Of a stretch of DNA of 64,000 nt, positions 63,493-64,000 are shown in pieces. The notes below the pieces were generated by a model. It was not told the origin of the DNA and did no database searches. It worked only from the letters and a program-made list of their open reading frames with translations. The DNA is from Barnesiella merdipullorum (GTDB lineage Bacteria > Bacteroidota > Bacteroidia > Bacteroidales > Barnesiellaceae). Within the stretch, counting starts at the first letter, position 1. Each line of letters starts with the position of its first letter. Made by a program: the position numbers and the translations under genes. The stretch lies in the NCBI GenBank assembly GCA_019116365.1, contig DXBT01000001.1, positions 1-64,000 of the forward strand. The letters run 5' to 3'.

Positions 63493-64000
63493 GGTTTACG
63501 ATTTGAAGGGTTCGCATTATCTGTGACACGACTTGCCGAATATTCTGCAAGGCAAACGCACGGTCCATCGCCTTCTGCAACGCGACCGGCGCAGGCTGTA
63601 TGGAAAAGACACCGGCAAAGCCCATCTGATTCAACACCTCGCAATCCTCTACACATCCACCCAGAGCAATAACCGGTACCTTCTCACGCTGCGCATGGTG
63701 CAAGATGCCTCCCAAAGCTTTCCCCATACCTGTCTGCCGGTCCAGTTTACCTTCGCCAGTCAGAATCAAGTCGGCACCCCGTATAATCTCATCGAAGCGG
63801 AGCATCTCCAACACAATGTCGATACCCGAATGTAACTCGGCCCGAAGGAAGGGCAGCATACCTCCACCCAATCCGCCGGCAGCACCAGCTCCCGGAATAG
63901 TTGAAATATCGATATGCTTCGATGATTCTATTACTTGAGCATAATGAATCATCCCCTTCTCCAACAAGGCCACCTCGTCGGGCGAAGCCCCCTTTTGGGG
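63485..64000 (-). CDS. Glycerate kinase, GlxK/GarK type, partial (N-terminus outside the window)
   Basis: The last 171 residues of a type I glycerate kinase, which phosphorylates D-glycerate to a phosphoglycerate. The visible part starts with PQKGASPDEVALLEKGM and includes IPGAGAAGGLGGGMLPFL, DLILTGEGKLDRQTGMGKA and the GKAL/VIALGG segment, all characteristic of the family. The gene continues past the right edge. It overlaps the GntP permease start by eight bases, so both are co-translated, and it is the first visible gene of a four-gene operon ending in GH89. Confidence 0.92.
   Translation of the reverse strand, partial: PQKGASPDEVALLEKGMIHYAQVIESSKHIDISTIPGAGAAGGLGGGMLPFLRAELHSGIDIVLEMLRFDEIIRGADLILTGEGKLDRQTGMGKALGGILHHAQREKVPVIALGGCVEDCEVLNQMGFAGVFSIQPAPVALQKAMDRAFALQNIRQVVSQIMRTLQIVNHG

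Overview
The window reads as chromosomal DNA of a gut-type Bacteroidales (phylum Bacteroidota). Evidence: many genes are preceded by the phylum-specific -7 box TAnnTTTG, several with a TTTG/TTG -33 box 19-20 bases upstream, and there are almost no Shine-Dalgarno sites. The families present are typical of the order: DUF4369 lipoprotein, long-form IspG, ThrRS-like/uridine kinase fusion, YfhO-like membrane protein, OmpA/TPR lipoprotein. Base composition is moderately GC-rich except for AT-rich patches at 1-900 and 33.8-35.2 kb. Genus cannot be fixed from the sequence; a Barnesiella/Coprobacter-like organism is only a guess.

Layout. 0-1 kb: AT-rich edge with a small membrane protein and a possible insertion-sequence end, then a CAU tRNA. 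1.3-9 kb: HAD hydrolase-ribF pair, yfhO-methyltransferase pair, OmpA/TPR lipoprotein, xerD. 9.4-13.6 kb: operon aroQ-pyk-O-methyltransferase-rbfA-LolC/E-like permease. 13.7-16 kb: HIT protein, greA (with a terminator-like hairpin in its leader), redox-dead thioredoxin-fold lipoprotein. 16.3-24.5 kb: pnp, rpoN, a membrane protein, purE, ispG, MATE exporter. 24.6-32.2 kb: Lrp regulator, then a TetR-controlled tripartite ABC efflux operon of YbhGFSR type that carries its own TolC. 32.4-40.7 kb: two FKBP isomerases, AT-rich acyltransferase overlapping a sirtuin, Na/Pi cotransporter, nucleoside kinase, polyprenyl synthase. 40.8-51.8 kb: polA, mfd, MscS-type channel, a secreted GH10-like protein, a candidate structured RNA, ychF. 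51.9-57.8 kb: S41 protease, PfkB kinase, tRNA-Asn, CorA, HAD hydrolase, DMT transporter. 58-64 kb: secreted esterase, then a tight minus-strand operon glycerate kinase-GntP permease-HGSNAT-like acetyltransferase-GH89 alpha-N-acetylglucosaminidase, cut by the window edge.

Most of the window is core metabolism and information processing, separated by strong bidirectional hairpin terminators at convergent gene ends. The most interesting parts are (i) the operon pairing bacterial homologues of the two human lysosomal heparan enzymes HGSNAT and NAGLU, (ii) the promoter-driven structured RNA before ychF, (iii) the split-ATPase YbhF efflux operon, (iv) a terminator-like hairpin between the greA promoter and greA, and (v) a sirtuin with no cysteine at all, translationally coupled to an AT-rich acyltransferase. 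No CRISPR array, complete insertion sequence, prophage or rRNA gene was seen.
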